A DNA stretch of 64,000 nt, taken from NCBI GenBank assembly GCA_009738435.1, contig CP046522.1, forward strand, positions 3,503,249 through 3,567,248, written 5' to 3'. Made by a program: the position numbers and the translations under genes. A model generated the notes under the pieces. That model ran no database searches. It worked only from the letters and a program-made list of their open reading frames with translations, and had not been told where the DNA came from. This DNA comes from Clostridium bovifaecis (GTDB taxonomy: Bacteria; Bacillota; Clostridia; Clostridiales; Clostridiaceae). Every line of letters begins with the position of its first letter. The first letter of the stretch is position 1. Positions 47,247 to 56,469 of this stretch are shown in pieces.

Positions 47247-49045
47247 TTATATCTTATATTTGCTTAATTGAACTTTAAACTCTTCTGTTAGTTTTTTAAA
47301 TTCTGCTATATTTCCAATCAAGTTTTTAATTTCATTGGTGTAATTTGAAACATTGGCACTAACTTCTTCTGAAGATGCTGAATTTTCTTCAGCAATAGCT
47401 GATAAGGATTCTATGCTTTCATATATTTCTGCAATTGAATCTGCCTCCTGATCAAGCTCGTTTATAGTTTTTATCATAGAACCTGCTACAGTTTGAATTG
47501 ATTTAGTAGCATCTAAACTTATATTCCTAACCTTTTCAAGATTATTAGTTTCGCCTTCTAGCACATCATATTGAATTCCTATTTTGTCAACTAATACGTT
47601 GATTTCACTAACGAATTGCGCTAAGTTAGAGTTGATTTCTTCTACTGCACCTTGGGTTTCTTCAGCAAGCTTTCTAACTTCTTCAGCAACTACAGAAAAT
47701 CCTCTTCCTGCTTCTCCTGCACGCGCCGCCTCAATAGAAGCGTTTAGTGCTAGAAGATTAGTTTGCTCAGAAATTTGAGATACTATAGAAACTATACTGT
47801 TAATATTATTTGCTTTTTCCTCTAGCTCCATTCCCTTATTCTTAACTTCTTGAAACTTTTGAAGACTCTCTACTATATTTTACTTGTATCTTCTACATTT
47901 TTATAGCTGTTGTTGATTTTTTCCATAGCCTTTTCAAGTTCTTCTTTATTTTCATTTTCATTATCTACGATTTTCTTTAGTGTTTCTATATTGCCATTTA
48001 ATATAGATGCAGCATTTTGAGTATTTTCAGCTTGGCTCACAGCTCCATTAGCTACCTGCTCTACAACACCAGATATCTCCTCTGAAGTTCTTCTCATAGA
48101 ATCTGATATCACATTTATATTTCTAACAAAGGTATTCATTTCATCAGTTACACCTTTAAAGCCAACAAAATCTGCCCTAACAACTTTCCTATGTTCTTTT
48201 AAAAGATTGTATAAATCTTCAAAAAAATCTCCTGTGATTATTTGTCCATCTTCCGTATAATCACTTGTATTGATTTTTTTTATTTCTTCTTCAATCATTT
48301 TTTTCGGTCTTATTAACATGGACACAATAAAAGAAGAAACAGCTGCTGGAACTACAGAAGTTATCACAAATTTTAATATATCATTTAAACCAAATAAAGG
48401 TATATTGACTAGTACTGAGATTAAAAAAGTGCACATTCCAACCTTTGCTGGTATGCTGTTGATAAAGCCTAGTGATAAAGCCTTATTAAATTTATATGTT
48501 TTTTTATAGAATATGTCCTTGTCAAACGTAACTTCTAATTTTAAATTGCCTTGTATCTTCTCAATTTCCTTTATTTCTACACTCTCTTTAAAAAATTCTG
48601 CACTACCATCGATTAATCCTAAAAAGTAATCATACATTTCTCTTTTAGAGTTGTATGTAAAAACTGCCGTCCTATTTGATATAGGTTTTATGTCTAAAAT
48701 AGGCGGCTTAGCTCCTGGAAACTTTTTAACCATTTCGACATGTACATCAAACATAGATCTAAAGAAAGAATATAGATTTTCATGGTCAAAAAATGCTGGA
48801 AAGTCATTAAAAAATGATAAAACATTATCTTTTCCTATAGCTCTCCACAGCTCATTCAGTCCTATATTCTCTTCTTTTGATATAAATCCAATTACCTTCT
48901 TTACTTCCTCATCATCAACATTCTCTCCAGGAGAAAATATCTTGCTCGATTTCCATCCCACCGAATTCATAGCTTCATTTACTACTTCATCATTGTAAAT
49001 CTTCCTACAGGTTCTAAGCCATGTAGCAACTACTGTTCCTTTCAT
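47247..49045 (-). CDS. H-NOX (heme NO/O2-binding) chemoreceptor, interrupted by a frameshift
   Basis: Gas-sensing methyl-accepting protein. Residues 1-175 are an H-NOX domain with proximal heme ligand H102, the YxSxR heme-propionate motif Y131-S133-R135, and a distal-pocket tyrosine Y140. Two membrane helices follow (about 200-245). The C-terminal signalling domain has the hairpin tip [20 protein letters not shown]. The frame stops at 47873. One extra base in the four-T run at 47878-47881 (plus strand) gives [20 protein letters not shown] and 599 residues. One gene, probable sequence error. It likely steers away from NO or O2. Confidence 0.9.
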
Positions 49046-49202
49046 TTTTGAACCTCCTAAACCGATGCGTAAACTTAAAATTATAGCATCAATTTCACCT
49101 CTTATATGATATTATAACTTATTATACTTACTTTGTAATCTATAACCAAGAACCTATTGCTAAAGAATTCTAAGTACTTTTATTTGTATAATATCTCAGC
49201 AG

Positions 49203-49496
49203 CTATATGCCTCTGTATTTGTAGGTCTTTTCTTCCATTGTAACTCCCTCGGGCTTATAATCTATTTTTACTACTGATATAACCCTTGCTGCTCCTTCCT
49301 CAACACATATATCTTGGGCTCTTTTTACAATATCTAAAAGTGTATCTAGTTCTCCCTCCATCGTTGTTTCCATAGGTCCTACTTCATATTTAACCCCACA
49401 GGAATCTATATATTCTATTACCTTATCAACCACAGAATAGATTCTCTCCTCTGCGACTATAGGCAGTACTTGAATACTTACATTAACATTTTTCAT
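49203..49496 (-). CDS. Thiamine-binding-type protein, MTH1187/YqgV family
   Basis: Small ferredoxin-fold protein of 97 residues. It matches the MTH1187 (DUF77) family: NVSIQVLPIV at the N terminus, the GVKYEVGPMETTMEGE strand-loop, and a C-terminal KIDYKPEG. Some relatives bind thiamine or hydroxymethylpyrimidine; the role here is not shown. The ATG at 49496 follows GGGGGG. It is a single gene between the H-NOX receptor and the divergent SGNH hydrolase. Confidence 0.82.
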   Translation of the reverse strand: MKNVNVSIQVLPIVAEERIYSVVDKVIEYIDSCGVKYEVGPMETTMEGELDTLLDIVKRAQDICVEEGAARVISVVKIDYKPEGVTMEEKTYKYRGI

Positions 49497-49607
49497 TTTA
49501 TTTCCCCCCAAAATATCTATATATGATATATTAAATTATGTATTACGTTTTAAGGAAAATTCCGGCGTAATTTATTTCTATTATACACTTATTTTGGAGG
49601 CTTTAAA

Positions 49608-50192
49608 ATGAAAATAATATGCATTGGAGATAGCTTAACCTATGGATATAGAGTTAACAATGAGAATAGATGGACTTACCTCTGCCAACATCATTATGGC
49701 GGAATAAACTTCATAAATAAAGGGAAATTAGGCGATACAACTGCTGGTATGATATATAGATTTCACGAAGACGTTATTTTAGAAAGACCCGGGACCACAA
49801 TTATAATGGGTGGTACAAATGACTTCTTGATGAACTCAAGTTTAGAGAATGTAATAGACAACATAGCGACTATGGCTAAAGATGGAAAGCAAAGTAATAT
49901 AAATATTGTTCTAGGAATACAACCACCTGTAATTCCTTCTCTAGCTGAAACTCTATGGGCTTCCCAAGTTAATTATGAAAAGATAAATAACAAAATTAAA
50001 TTATATAGAGAATGGGCTTTAAATTTTTCAAAAGAGACTTGTATCTCATATATAGATTTTTATAAAAAAATTTCACAAGAACTTAACAATATAGATGTGA
50101 AAAAATTGTATATAGATGGTATTCATTTAACTTCTGAAGGACATAAATTAATGGCAGAAACTGCCCTTGATACCTTAGATATCCTCAGTTAG
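49608..50192 (+). CDS. SGNH/GDSL hydrolase
   Basis: Serine esterase-like protein of 194 residues, with no signal peptide and so likely cytoplasmic. Blocks are visible: I, CIGDSLTYGY with the nucleophile Ser; III, GGTNDFL with the oxyanion Asn; V, DGIHLTSEGH with Asp and His. The substrate is unknown. The ATG start follows TTGGAGG. Monocistronic as far as can be seen. Confidence 0.88.
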   Translation: MKIICIGDSLTYGYRVNNENRWTYLCQHHYGGINFINKGKLGDTTAGMIYRFHEDVILERPGTTIIMGGTNDFLMNSSLENVIDNIATMAKDGKQSNINIVLGIQPPVIPSLAETLWASQVNYEKINNKIKLYREWALNFSKETCISYIDFYKKISQELNNIDVKKLYIDGIHLTSEGHKLMAETALDTLDILS

Positions 50193-50373
50193 TATGTCCT
50201 ATATATACGTAATTTTCTAAGTTGAATATTTATTACTTTTATTTTAAAATTCTGCAAATTACAGATAAACATATTTTTATTATATTAATTATATGATATT
50301 ATATAACTGTTATATATTCAAAAGATTACTTAGTAGTAGAGTATCTTACTATGGGTGAGGAGAATTGCATAAT

Positions 50374-51447
50374 ATGCGAAAAATATCTATTGCACAAATT
50401 ACAGGTAACGAAATATTAGCTAAACCTATTTATGACCCTTCTGGAAGAATACTTTTAGCTGAAGGCGTTGTTTTAAAGCCAGGATATAAAATGAGATTAA
50501 GTCAATTAGGGATTTTATCTCTCTATATAGATGATGAACTTTCTAAAGAAATTAAAATAGATGACTATATATCAGAAAAAACTAGAAATGAAATTAAAAA
50601 ATCATTAAAAGATGGGTTCCAAAATCTTATAAATCAGCAAAGTTCTAGTGCTGATGAAATTCTCAGACTAGCAAACACTATAATAGACGATGTACTTTGC
50701 CGTGAGGAGGTTATAATAAACGTTTCAGACATAAAGACCAAGGATCAATATTTGTTTGAGCACTCTACTAATGTATGTGCTTTGTCCGTTATAATGGGTA
50801 TTCATCTTGGATATAGTACTCATCACTTGATAGAGCTTGCAACTGGATCACTACTTCATGATCTTGGTAAACTTTTAACCCCAAAAGATGTCATGGACAA
50901 AGTTAGGAAGGGCGAATTAAGTCCTGAAGAAATTGATGTATTAAGAACTCATCCGCTAGATGGATATGAAATTTTGAATGAAAAATATGATATAAGCTAT
51001 ATATCAAAGGCTATTATTTTAATGCATCATGAACACTGTGATGGCTCTGGGTTTCCTCTAGGCCTTACTGATGATAAACTGCACGAAACTGTAAAGCTTG
51101 TATCTATTTGTAACACCTTTGATAATCTTACCTCTGATTTTAGCGGCTATAAAAAGTTAGAAGTATATGAAGCGTTAGAGTATCTCATAGCTATGAGCGA
51201 TAGTATTTTTGATAAATCTCTAGTAACTGTATTTATAAAGAATATTGCTGCCTACCCATCCGGAAGCATAGTTAAACTTAATACTGGAGCCTATGGGATA
51301 GTCTTGAAACAAAACAAAGCATTTCCCCTTAGGCCTGTGATAAATTTAATATATGATGAAAAAGGAAATAAACTTTTTACTCCTAAACAATTAGATTTAT
51401 CTGAGGAAAATACCCTCTTTATTGTGGATATAGTAAAAACAATCTAA
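50374..51447 (+). CDS. HD-GYP domain phosphodiesterase
   Basis: Likely c-di-GMP (or related cyclic dinucleotide) hydrolase. The ATG at 50374, nine bases after GAGGAG, gives 357 residues. The N-terminal 110 residues resemble the DUF3391-type leader found in such proteins (GNEILAKPIYDPSGRILLAEG). The HD-GYP core has HSTNVCALS, LLHDLGKLLTPK, LRTHPLDGYEIL, and MHHEHCDGSGFPLGL; the GYP tyrosine is Phe here. No receiver domain or membrane segment is seen. A strong terminator follows. Confidence 0.88.
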   Translation: MRKISIAQITGNEILAKPIYDPSGRILLAEGVVLKPGYKMRLSQLGILSLYIDDELSKEIKIDDYISEKTRNEIKKSLKDGFQNLINQQSSSADEILRLANTIIDDVLCREEVIINVSDIKTKDQYLFEHSTNVCALSVIMGIHLGYSTHHLIELATGSLLHDLGKLLTPKDVMDKVRKGELSPEEIDVLRTHPLDGYEILNEKYDISYISKAIILMHHEHCDGSGFPLGLTDDKLHETVKLVSICNTFDNLTSDFSGYKKLEVYEALEYLIAMSDSIFDKSLVTVFIKNIAAYPSGSIVKLNTGAYGIVLKQNKAFPLRPVINLIYDEKGNKLFTPKQLDLSEENTLFIVDIVKTI

Positions 51448-51502
51448 ATTGCACGTTAGATTGTTAAGAGTTATGATATTATATAAAAGAATCAGAAATA
51501 AT

Positions 51503-51551
51503 AAAAAACAAGTGATAAATTAAGATCGTCTTAATTTATCACTTGTTTTTA
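51503..51551. terminator. Bidirectional terminator, 20-bp perfect stem
   Basis: A 20-bp perfect inverted repeat (51507-51526 with its complement around a 3-nt loop) flanked by A and T runs. It serves the HD-GYP gene on the plus strand and DUF503/helicase on the minus strand. Confidence 0.9.
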
Positions 51552-51610
51552 AACTTTAAGCTACTCTTCTAGCCTTCCCTTATCTAACCCATTAACTTTC
51601 TAACTTGCCC

Positions 51611-51892
51611 TTAAAGTATTTCCGTTTCCACATTTTCAATCATTGCCTCTGTATTTTCTTCAATAAAGTCAACTACATTTTGTATAATGCTATTTGCCAT
51701 TCTAGCAGTGTTAGTTACACAAGCTATTCCTATCACAATGGACTGGTGATAATCTTGATTTTCTACTTCAGCAATGGAAACATTAAACCTATGCTTAGAC
51801 TTTCCAATGATACTTTTAACTACCATTCTTTTTTCTTTTAGTGAGTGAACCCAATTAGCATACAAATATATCTTTGCTGTCCCCACAATCAC
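51611..51892 (-). CDS. DUF503 protein (YlxP-like)
   Basis: Small ferredoxin-like protein of 93 residues: MIVGTAKIYLYANWVHSLKE, KRMVVKSI and FNVSIAEVENQDYHQ are the family core. In Bacillus the relative YlxP lies with rbfA and infB and is thought to relate to ribosome assembly. Here it follows a DEAD-box helicase by 20 bp, a context that also points to RNA. Function unproven. It shares the terminator with the helicase. Confidence 0.85.
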   Translation of the reverse strand: MIVGTAKIYLYANWVHSLKEKRMVVKSIIGKSKHRFNVSIAEVENQDYHQSIVIGIACVTNTARMANSIIQNVVDFIEENTEAMIENVETEIL

Positions 51893-51912
51893 TTTTTATT
51901 CAACTCCACTTA

Positions 51913-53496
51913 TTACTTTGAGTTTGCTGGTTCTATGTTAATCTTCTTACCTTTAATTGTATTATTCTTCATTATATTCAATACTTCTTTTGCATATTCT
52001 TTTGGCACTTCTACAAATGTAAACTTTTCATATATGTCAATTTTACCAATTAACTTTCCTGCTATGCCAGTTTCTCCTGCTATAGCTCCTATAACATCTT
52101 TAGCTTGGATTTTTTGATTACGTCCAATATTTATAAATAGTCTTACCATACCCTGCTCTGCACCGGTATCTCCTAAGTCATCTTGTAAATCCAACTCTTC
52201 TTTCTTTTCCTCTCCCATGGACATTTTTAGTAATGCAGCTGCTATGTCTATAGACGCATAATCTTCGTCTAATAATTTTTCAATATAGTCTATATACTTT
52301 CCTAGATGTCCTGTTTCTATAGATTCCTTTACTTTTTCCATAAATATGCCCATCTTAAACTCTTCTACATCATTAGCAGATGGAACCTCTGCCCTTTTAA
52401 TCCTTGTTTTTGTATATTGTTCTATTTCTTTCAACTTACGTATTGCCTTACCCGCAACAAATGTATATGCAATTCCAGATCTTCCTGCTCTTCCTGTTCT
52501 ACCAATTCTATGAACATAGTATTCTTCATCTTGTGGCAAGTCATAGTTAAATACAATTTCAACATCATCTACATCGATTCCTCTTGCAGCTACATCTGTT
52601 GCTACTAAAATCTCTATAGTTCCATTTCTGAATTTACCCATAACTCTATCTCTTTGCTGTTGCTTCATATCTCCATGAAGACCTTCAACAAAATATCCTC
52701 TTGATTGAAGTTGAGCTACTACTTCATCAACCCTCTTTTTTGTATTGCAAAATATTACAGCTAATTTAGGGTTTCTTATGTCAATTAGTCTTGATAGCAC
52801 TTCAAGCTTAGAGCTTTCTTTTACTTCAAGATACTTTTGCTCAATATTTGGTACTGTTAATTGTTTATGCACTACTTTTACAAACTCAGCATTTTTTTGA
52901 TATTTTTTGCTTAATTCTAATATAGGCTTAGGCATTGTTGCAGAAAATAGAACTGTTTGCTTTTCCTGAGGCATATCTTGTATTATTGTTTCTATGTCTT
53001 CTCTAAATCCCATGTCTAGCATTTCATCGGCTTCATCTAGAACTATCATCTTAACACTTTCTGTCTTTAAGGTCTTTCTTCTCAAGTGATCCATTACACG
53101 TCCTGGAGTACCTATAATTATCTGAACTCCTCTTTTTAAAGCCTTAATTTGACGATCTATAGGCTGCCCTCCATATATAGCTAGGATACTTATGCCCTCC
53201 TTGTACTTAGCAAGGTTATTCAATTCTTGCGCTGCTTGAATAGCTAGCTCTCTTGTAGGACACAATATCATAGTTTGTAAACTTTTATCTTTCGGATTTA
53301 CCATCTCTATAGCTGGTATACCGAATGCCGCTGTTTTACCCGTCCCTGTTTGCGCTTGCCCTATTACATCTCTTCCATCTAATATAAAAGGGATTGCCTT
53401 CTCCTGGATAGGTGATGGTTCTTCAAATCCCATTTCTGCAATTGACTTTTTTATTGCTTCTGATATCTGTAAATCTTCAAATTTAATTTTTTCCAT
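51913..53496 (-). CDS. DEAD-box RNA helicase with DbpA-type C-terminal domain
   Basis: ATP-dependent RNA helicase of 527 residues. The ATG at 53496 follows AAGGAAG. Motifs in order: Q motif PSPIQEKAIP, I AQTGTGKT, II DEAD, III SAT, V/VI ATDVAARGID and HRIGRTGRAG. The C-terminal 75 residues (MVRLFINIGRNQKIQAKDVI) form the DbpA RNA-recognition-like domain that binds 23S rRNA hairpin 92 in DbpA. CshA/DeaD or DbpA/YxiN are candidates, so I leave the symbol empty. The DUF503 gene follows. Confidence 0.93.
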   Translation of the reverse strand: MEKIKFEDLQISEAIKKSIAEMGFEEPSPIQEKAIPFILDGRDVIGQAQTGTGKTAAFGIPAIEMVNPKDKSLQTMILCPTRELAIQAAQELNNLAKYKEGISILAIYGGQPIDRQIKALKRGVQIIIGTPGRVMDHLRRKTLKTESVKMIVLDEADEMLDMGFREDIETIIQDMPQEKQTVLFSATMPKPILELSKKYQKNAEFVKVVHKQLTVPNIEQKYLEVKESSKLEVLSRLIDIRNPKLAVIFCNTKKRVDEVVAQLQSRGYFVEGLHGDMKQQQRDRVMGKFRNGTIEILVATDVAARGIDVDDVEIVFNYDLPQDEEYYVHRIGRTGRAGRSGIAYTFVAGKAIRKLKEIEQYTKTRIKRAEVPSANDVEEFKMGIFMEKVKESIETGHLGKYIDYIEKLLDEDYASIDIAAALLKMSMGEEKKEELDLQDDLGDTGAEQGMVRLFINIGRNQKIQAKDVIGAIAGETGIAGKLIGKIDIYEKFTFVEVPKEYAKEVLNIMKNNTIKGKKINIEPANSK

Positions 53497-53819
53497 ATTA
53501 ACTTCCTTCCAAATCTTAGTTTTCATTACCTTAACTTAACTATTATATGCTTATTATGCACAACTTGCAATGAAATATATCTTTATATGTTAAAATATAT
53601 TTATTTATACATACTTATACCTATATTATTCCCTTAGTTTTTTGTTTTTAATCAATTTTTAAAATTGCCATTTTGTATTAATACCAGACTCCAACATTTC
53701 AATATATCTCCTCAAATATATGATATTATAAGAATAAACAAATTTAAAATTGACATTATGTTATAATATTAATATGTAAAATTGCTGATAACTTAGCTTG
53801 AGAAAGGAAGGTTTATTAT
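53497..53819. other. Gene-free divergent promoter region
   Basis: A 323-bp AT-rich gap between the divergent helicase and YbgC genes. On the plus strand an extended -10 element TGTTATAAT lies at 53759-53767, about 53 bp before the thioesterase start. No matching -35 is clear. Nothing else recognised. Confidence 0.5.
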
Positions 53820-54266
53820 ATGTATGTTAATAAAACTAATATAAAGGTTAGATATGTGGAAACAGATCAGATGGGCATTGTTCATCATTCTAATTACTAT
53901 GCCTGGTTTGAGGTTGGAAGAACAGAATTCATAAAAGACTCTGGAATGAGCTATTCAGAAATAGAGGCAGAAAAAATAATGATTCCGGTAGTAGAAAGCG
54001 GATGTAAATACATAGAAGGAGCTAAATATGAAGATGAGCTTATAATTGAAACTTACATAGATAAATTAAGTCCTGCTAAAGCTATATTTAGCTATAATGT
54101 TATAAGAGAAAAAGATAATAAAATTTTAGCTAAAGGAAATACTACTCACGCTTTTGTAGACTCTGAAACCTTTAGAGTTATAAATTTACGCAAGAAAAAA
54201 CCAGACGTATGGGAAAAGCTTCTAGAGCTTTATTCTCCTGAGGAAGAAACTCTATTAACAGAGTAA
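53820..54266 (+). CDS. Acyl-CoA thioesterase, YbgC/4HBT family
   Basis: Hotdog-fold thioesterase of 148 residues. The catalytic Asp lies in ETDQMGIVHHSNYYAWFEVG. Family features include TEFIKDSGMSY and a C-terminal basic segment. It hydrolyses an acyl-CoA that cannot be named. The ATG start follows GAAAGGAAGG. Immediately past its stop lies the nested inverted-repeat element, the first stem of which may act as its terminator. Confidence 0.88.
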   Translation: MYVNKTNIKVRYVETDQMGIVHHSNYYAWFEVGRTEFIKDSGMSYSEIEAEKIMIPVVESGCKYIEGAKYEDELIIETYIDKLSPAKAIFSYNVIREKDNKILAKGNTTHAFVDSETFRVINLRKKKPDVWEKLLELYSPEEETLLTE

Positions 54267-54276
54267 TATGCTATAG

Positions 54277-54440
54277 AAATATTTTGCGCGGCAAAATATT
54301 TCAGTGGAGAACCCTTGAAAGGCAGTGGAGGAGTGGAACAGTGGAGAACTTTAAATGGGAGTATCTCTCCACTTTCTCCACTTTGCGCTTTAGCGCCTCC
54401 ACTGCTCCACTAAAAATTTTGCGGCGCAATTTTCTTATAC
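54277..54440. repeat. Nested inverted-repeat element with GTGGAG arms
   Basis: A 160-bp stretch, more GC-rich than its surroundings. It begins with the 11-bp palindrome AAATATTTTGC/GCAAAATATTT (54277-54301) and ends with a related imperfect one around TTGCGgCGCAA (54417-54433). Between them the left arm has four GTGGA copies and the right arm has their complements (TCCAC). AGTGGAGA/TCTCCACT and GCAGTGGAGG/CCTCCACTGC can pair. It looks like a REP or MITE-like element inserted between convergent genes, and it overlaps the last codons of the minus-strand Sm-like gene. Confidence 0.65.
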
Positions 54441-54860
54441 TGTGTTGTGGGTAAATGCTGCTATTTTATCAACTGGAATATCTGTTATAGATCCCAATGT
54501 ATTATTAACAACAGCCCAATTATTATTTTCACTATGATCTAATTCTGCTTCTTGCATACTAGTATTCTCATTAACACCTACGCACGAGTTTCCTAAAGGA
54601 CAAGCAGATGGAGGCCCAATTCTCGTAATCAAGCGTACATAATAACTATTCACACTTAAAATTACTCCTGTAAACCCTAATCCTGATTTTCCTCCACTAG
54701 TTACGAAAATAGTTACAGTTTCTCCAATATACCTTGATAAATGAAGCATGAAATTTGATTCTATAGTTATTCCTTTGTCTTGTGTAATACCTAGCTCACT
54801 TTCTATATTAGATTTTCTATTCGTCTTGCCTTCTGATATAGCTTTATCATTTTGGAGCAT
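54435..54860 (-). CDS. Sm-like domain protein, divergent paralogue 1 of 3
   Basis: Unrecognised 141-residue protein, related to the next two genes. It has a 40-residue N-terminal extension, then the shared core: YIGETVTIFVTSGG, GFTGVILSVNSYYVRLIT, and at the end GSITDIPVDKIAAFTHN. The beta pattern (Gly-x2-Val, GxVLxV, IPxDKIAAF) resembles an Sm/LSm barrel such as that of DUF2642 coat proteins. The Cys pair sits in CPLGNSCVG. No signal peptide. It differs most from the other two, so it may have diverged in role. ATG start after AAGGGAG. Confidence 0.6.
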   Translation of the reverse strand: MLQNDKAISEGKTNRKSNIESELGITQDKGITIESNFMLHLSRYIGETVTIFVTSGGKSGLGFTGVILSVNSYYVRLITRIGPPSACPLGNSCVGVNENTSMQEAELDHSENNNWAVVNNTLGSITDIPVDKIAAFTHNTV

Positions 54861-54939
54861 ACCCTTGTCTCCCTTAATTTAGTACTCTCTTTTATTTATA
54901 TATGTTTTAAGCTAAAATAATATTCTAGATAATAATAAA

Positions 54940-54985
54940 GTTCTAAGATTCAGATGGCATAATAGCTTCATCTGAATCTTAGAAC
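54940..54985. terminator. 17-bp perfect inverted repeat
   Basis: GTTCTAAGATTCAGATG and its exact complement around a 12-nt loop, between the first two Sm-like genes. A T-rich tract follows on the minus strand, so it probably terminates the gene at 55092-55469, although it is long for that purpose. Confidence 0.6.
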
Positions 54986-55091
54986 CATTCACTCAAGAAC
55001 ATATTTTATAATCAAGCTACGATCAAGTACTTCCTTCACTGTCCATTTACATTTTTAGCCCTTTGCTGAGAAGGTTGCCTAGTAACTTTTT

Positions 55092-55469
55092 TTAAATAGC
55101 ATTATGAACAAAAGATGCTATTCTGTCTATAGGAATGTCTGTTACTGAACCAAGTGTATTACCTGTGCAGGTAAACCTTCCGGTATTATCCTGGCCACCA
55201 CATTGATTTTCGAACTGGCCATCAAAACCATTAGAGCCTTCTCCAAATCCTACCCCAATACCTCCTGTTTGTCCAGGTCCTTCGCAGCAATTACCTAATG
55301 CACATCCTGGCGCGATTCCAATCTGGGTTATAAGTCTTACAAAGTTATTATTTACGCTTAGAAGAACACCTGTAAAACCTGAGCCTGACTCTCCACCACT
55401 GGTTGTAAATATAGTAACCGTTTCTCCTATATAATTTGATAAATGAGATACAAAGCTTACTCCATCCAT
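55092..55469 (-). CDS. Sm-like Cys-containing protein, paralogue 2 of 3
   Basis: A 125-residue protein with core SNYIGETVTIFTTSGGESG, GFTGVLLSVNNNFVRLIT, a Cys block PGCALGNCCEG, a Gly/Asn-rich insert of about 40 residues, and the end GSVTDIPIDRIASFVHN. It is nearly identical to paralogue 3 in the barrel strands and differs in the insert. No signal peptide or membrane segment. The ATG start follows AGGAGGT. I infer a spore-surface or assembly role from neighbours (cotJ) and composition; no function is established. Confidence 0.68.
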   Translation of the reverse strand: MDGVSFVSHLSNYIGETVTIFTTSGGESGSGFTGVLLSVNNNFVRLITQIGIAPGCALGNCCEGPGQTGGIGVGFGEGSNGFDGQFENQCGGQDNTGRFTCTGNTLGSVTDIPIDRIASFVHNAI

Positions 55470-55811
55470 ATTACTAACCTCCTACTATATAATTTTGTGG
55501 ACTTTTGTCCTACTCAATAATATTACCCTTTAGGTATGATGGATATTAATTTAAAATGAGTTTGTCATGAAAAGTTAGCTAGAAGCTAGAGTATTAAACT
55601 ACTATTTAACCACTATAGTGAAGCTACAAGGTAAAAGTCTAATAACTTAGTTGATGAATGGAGATATTGAAAAAGCATGATACTATTTATATCTAGGCTT
55701 CTGAATCCTTTGATTTCTCAAGTATCTCCACCTGTATCCCAAAATTTCAATTTTGTTTTTAGTATTTAAATAGCTTAGCCTCTAACATAGTAATCTTGGT
55801 ATTATTTTTTC
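55470..55811. other. Gene-free stretch between Sm-like genes
   Basis: A 342-bp AT-rich gap. I see no reading frame with a ribosome site and no convincing hairpin or consensus sigma-A promoter. It should hold the promoter of the gene at 55092-55469. Confidence 0.5.
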
Positions 55812-56135
55812 TTATACAGCATTGTGAATAAAGGATGCAATTCTACTGATAGGAATGTCTGTTACTGCTCCAACTGTAGAAAGTCCACAAGTAAATCTAC
55901 CAGTTTGTCCACCAGTAAACCCAACACTTGCTCCTGTTGGAGCTCCTGTACAGCAATTACCTAATGCACACCCTGGTGCAGGACCGATTTGGCTTAAAAG
56001 TCTAACAAAACAGTTGTTTACAGATAAAAGAACACCTGTAAAACCTGATCCAGATTCTCCTCCGCTAGTTGTGAATATAGTAACGGTTTCCCCTATATAA
56101 TTAGCTAAATGAGCTACAAAATTTGTTCCATCCAT
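55812..56135 (-). CDS. Sm-like Cys-containing protein, paralogue 3 of 3
   Basis: A 107-residue protein, the shortest of the three tandem copies. Core strands: ANYIGETVTIFTTSGGESG, GFTGVLLSVNNCFVRLLS, Cys block PGCALGNCCTG, short Gly/Thr insert, and GAVTDIPISRIASFIHN. Four or more cysteines could form disulfides or bind metal. ATG start after AAAGGAG. Same orientation as the other two, with 340 bp between genes, so each may have its own promoter. Function unknown. Confidence 0.68.
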   Translation of the reverse strand: MDGTNFVAHLANYIGETVTIFTTSGGESGSGFTGVLLSVNNCFVRLLSQIGPAPGCALGNCCTGAPTGASVGFTGGQTGRFTCGLSTVGAVTDIPISRIASFIHNAV

Positions 56136-56469
56136 ACATTGTCACTCCTTTTAAAGATTTTAGTGGACTAGCTGTCCTAATATATAATATGCCTTACCCC
56201 TATTAGTGTTACAGTTTGTCCAAACTTTCATAAAAGGTGTGCAGCTAAATCTTCTCTTATAACAATCGGCTATCAATATGTCTACAAGCCTGTTTAAATT
56301 TTACTAGTCCGGATAATATTATGATATTCTTCACTTATATTTATGTTACTGCTTGTCTAACTTTAATTTAAAATATAGTTTTTCATTGTATCTTAAACAA
56401 TAAGAAAGGATAGAACACTCGGCAAGTTTTCTATCCTCATATTTATTTACACTATTCTTATTGAATTTA
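56136..56469. other. Gene-free stretch between the Sm-like cluster and the DUF1576 pair
   Basis: A 334-bp gap without a credible reading frame. It contains a terminator hairpin at 56407-56437 and presumably the promoter of paralogue 3 near 56160-56250. No consensus promoter is visible. Confidence 0.5.
56407..56437 (-). terminator. Terminator of the DUF1576 pair
   Basis: Hairpin AGGATAGAA / TTCTATCCT followed by TTCTT on the minus strand, 33 bp past the stop of the 114-residue gene. Confidence 0.6.

Noticed and set aside
54277..54440. CRISPR-like reading of the GTGGAG copies
   Set aside because: The copies are short, irregularly spaced and mirrored as inverted repeats, with no unique spacers of constant length and no cas genes nearby.
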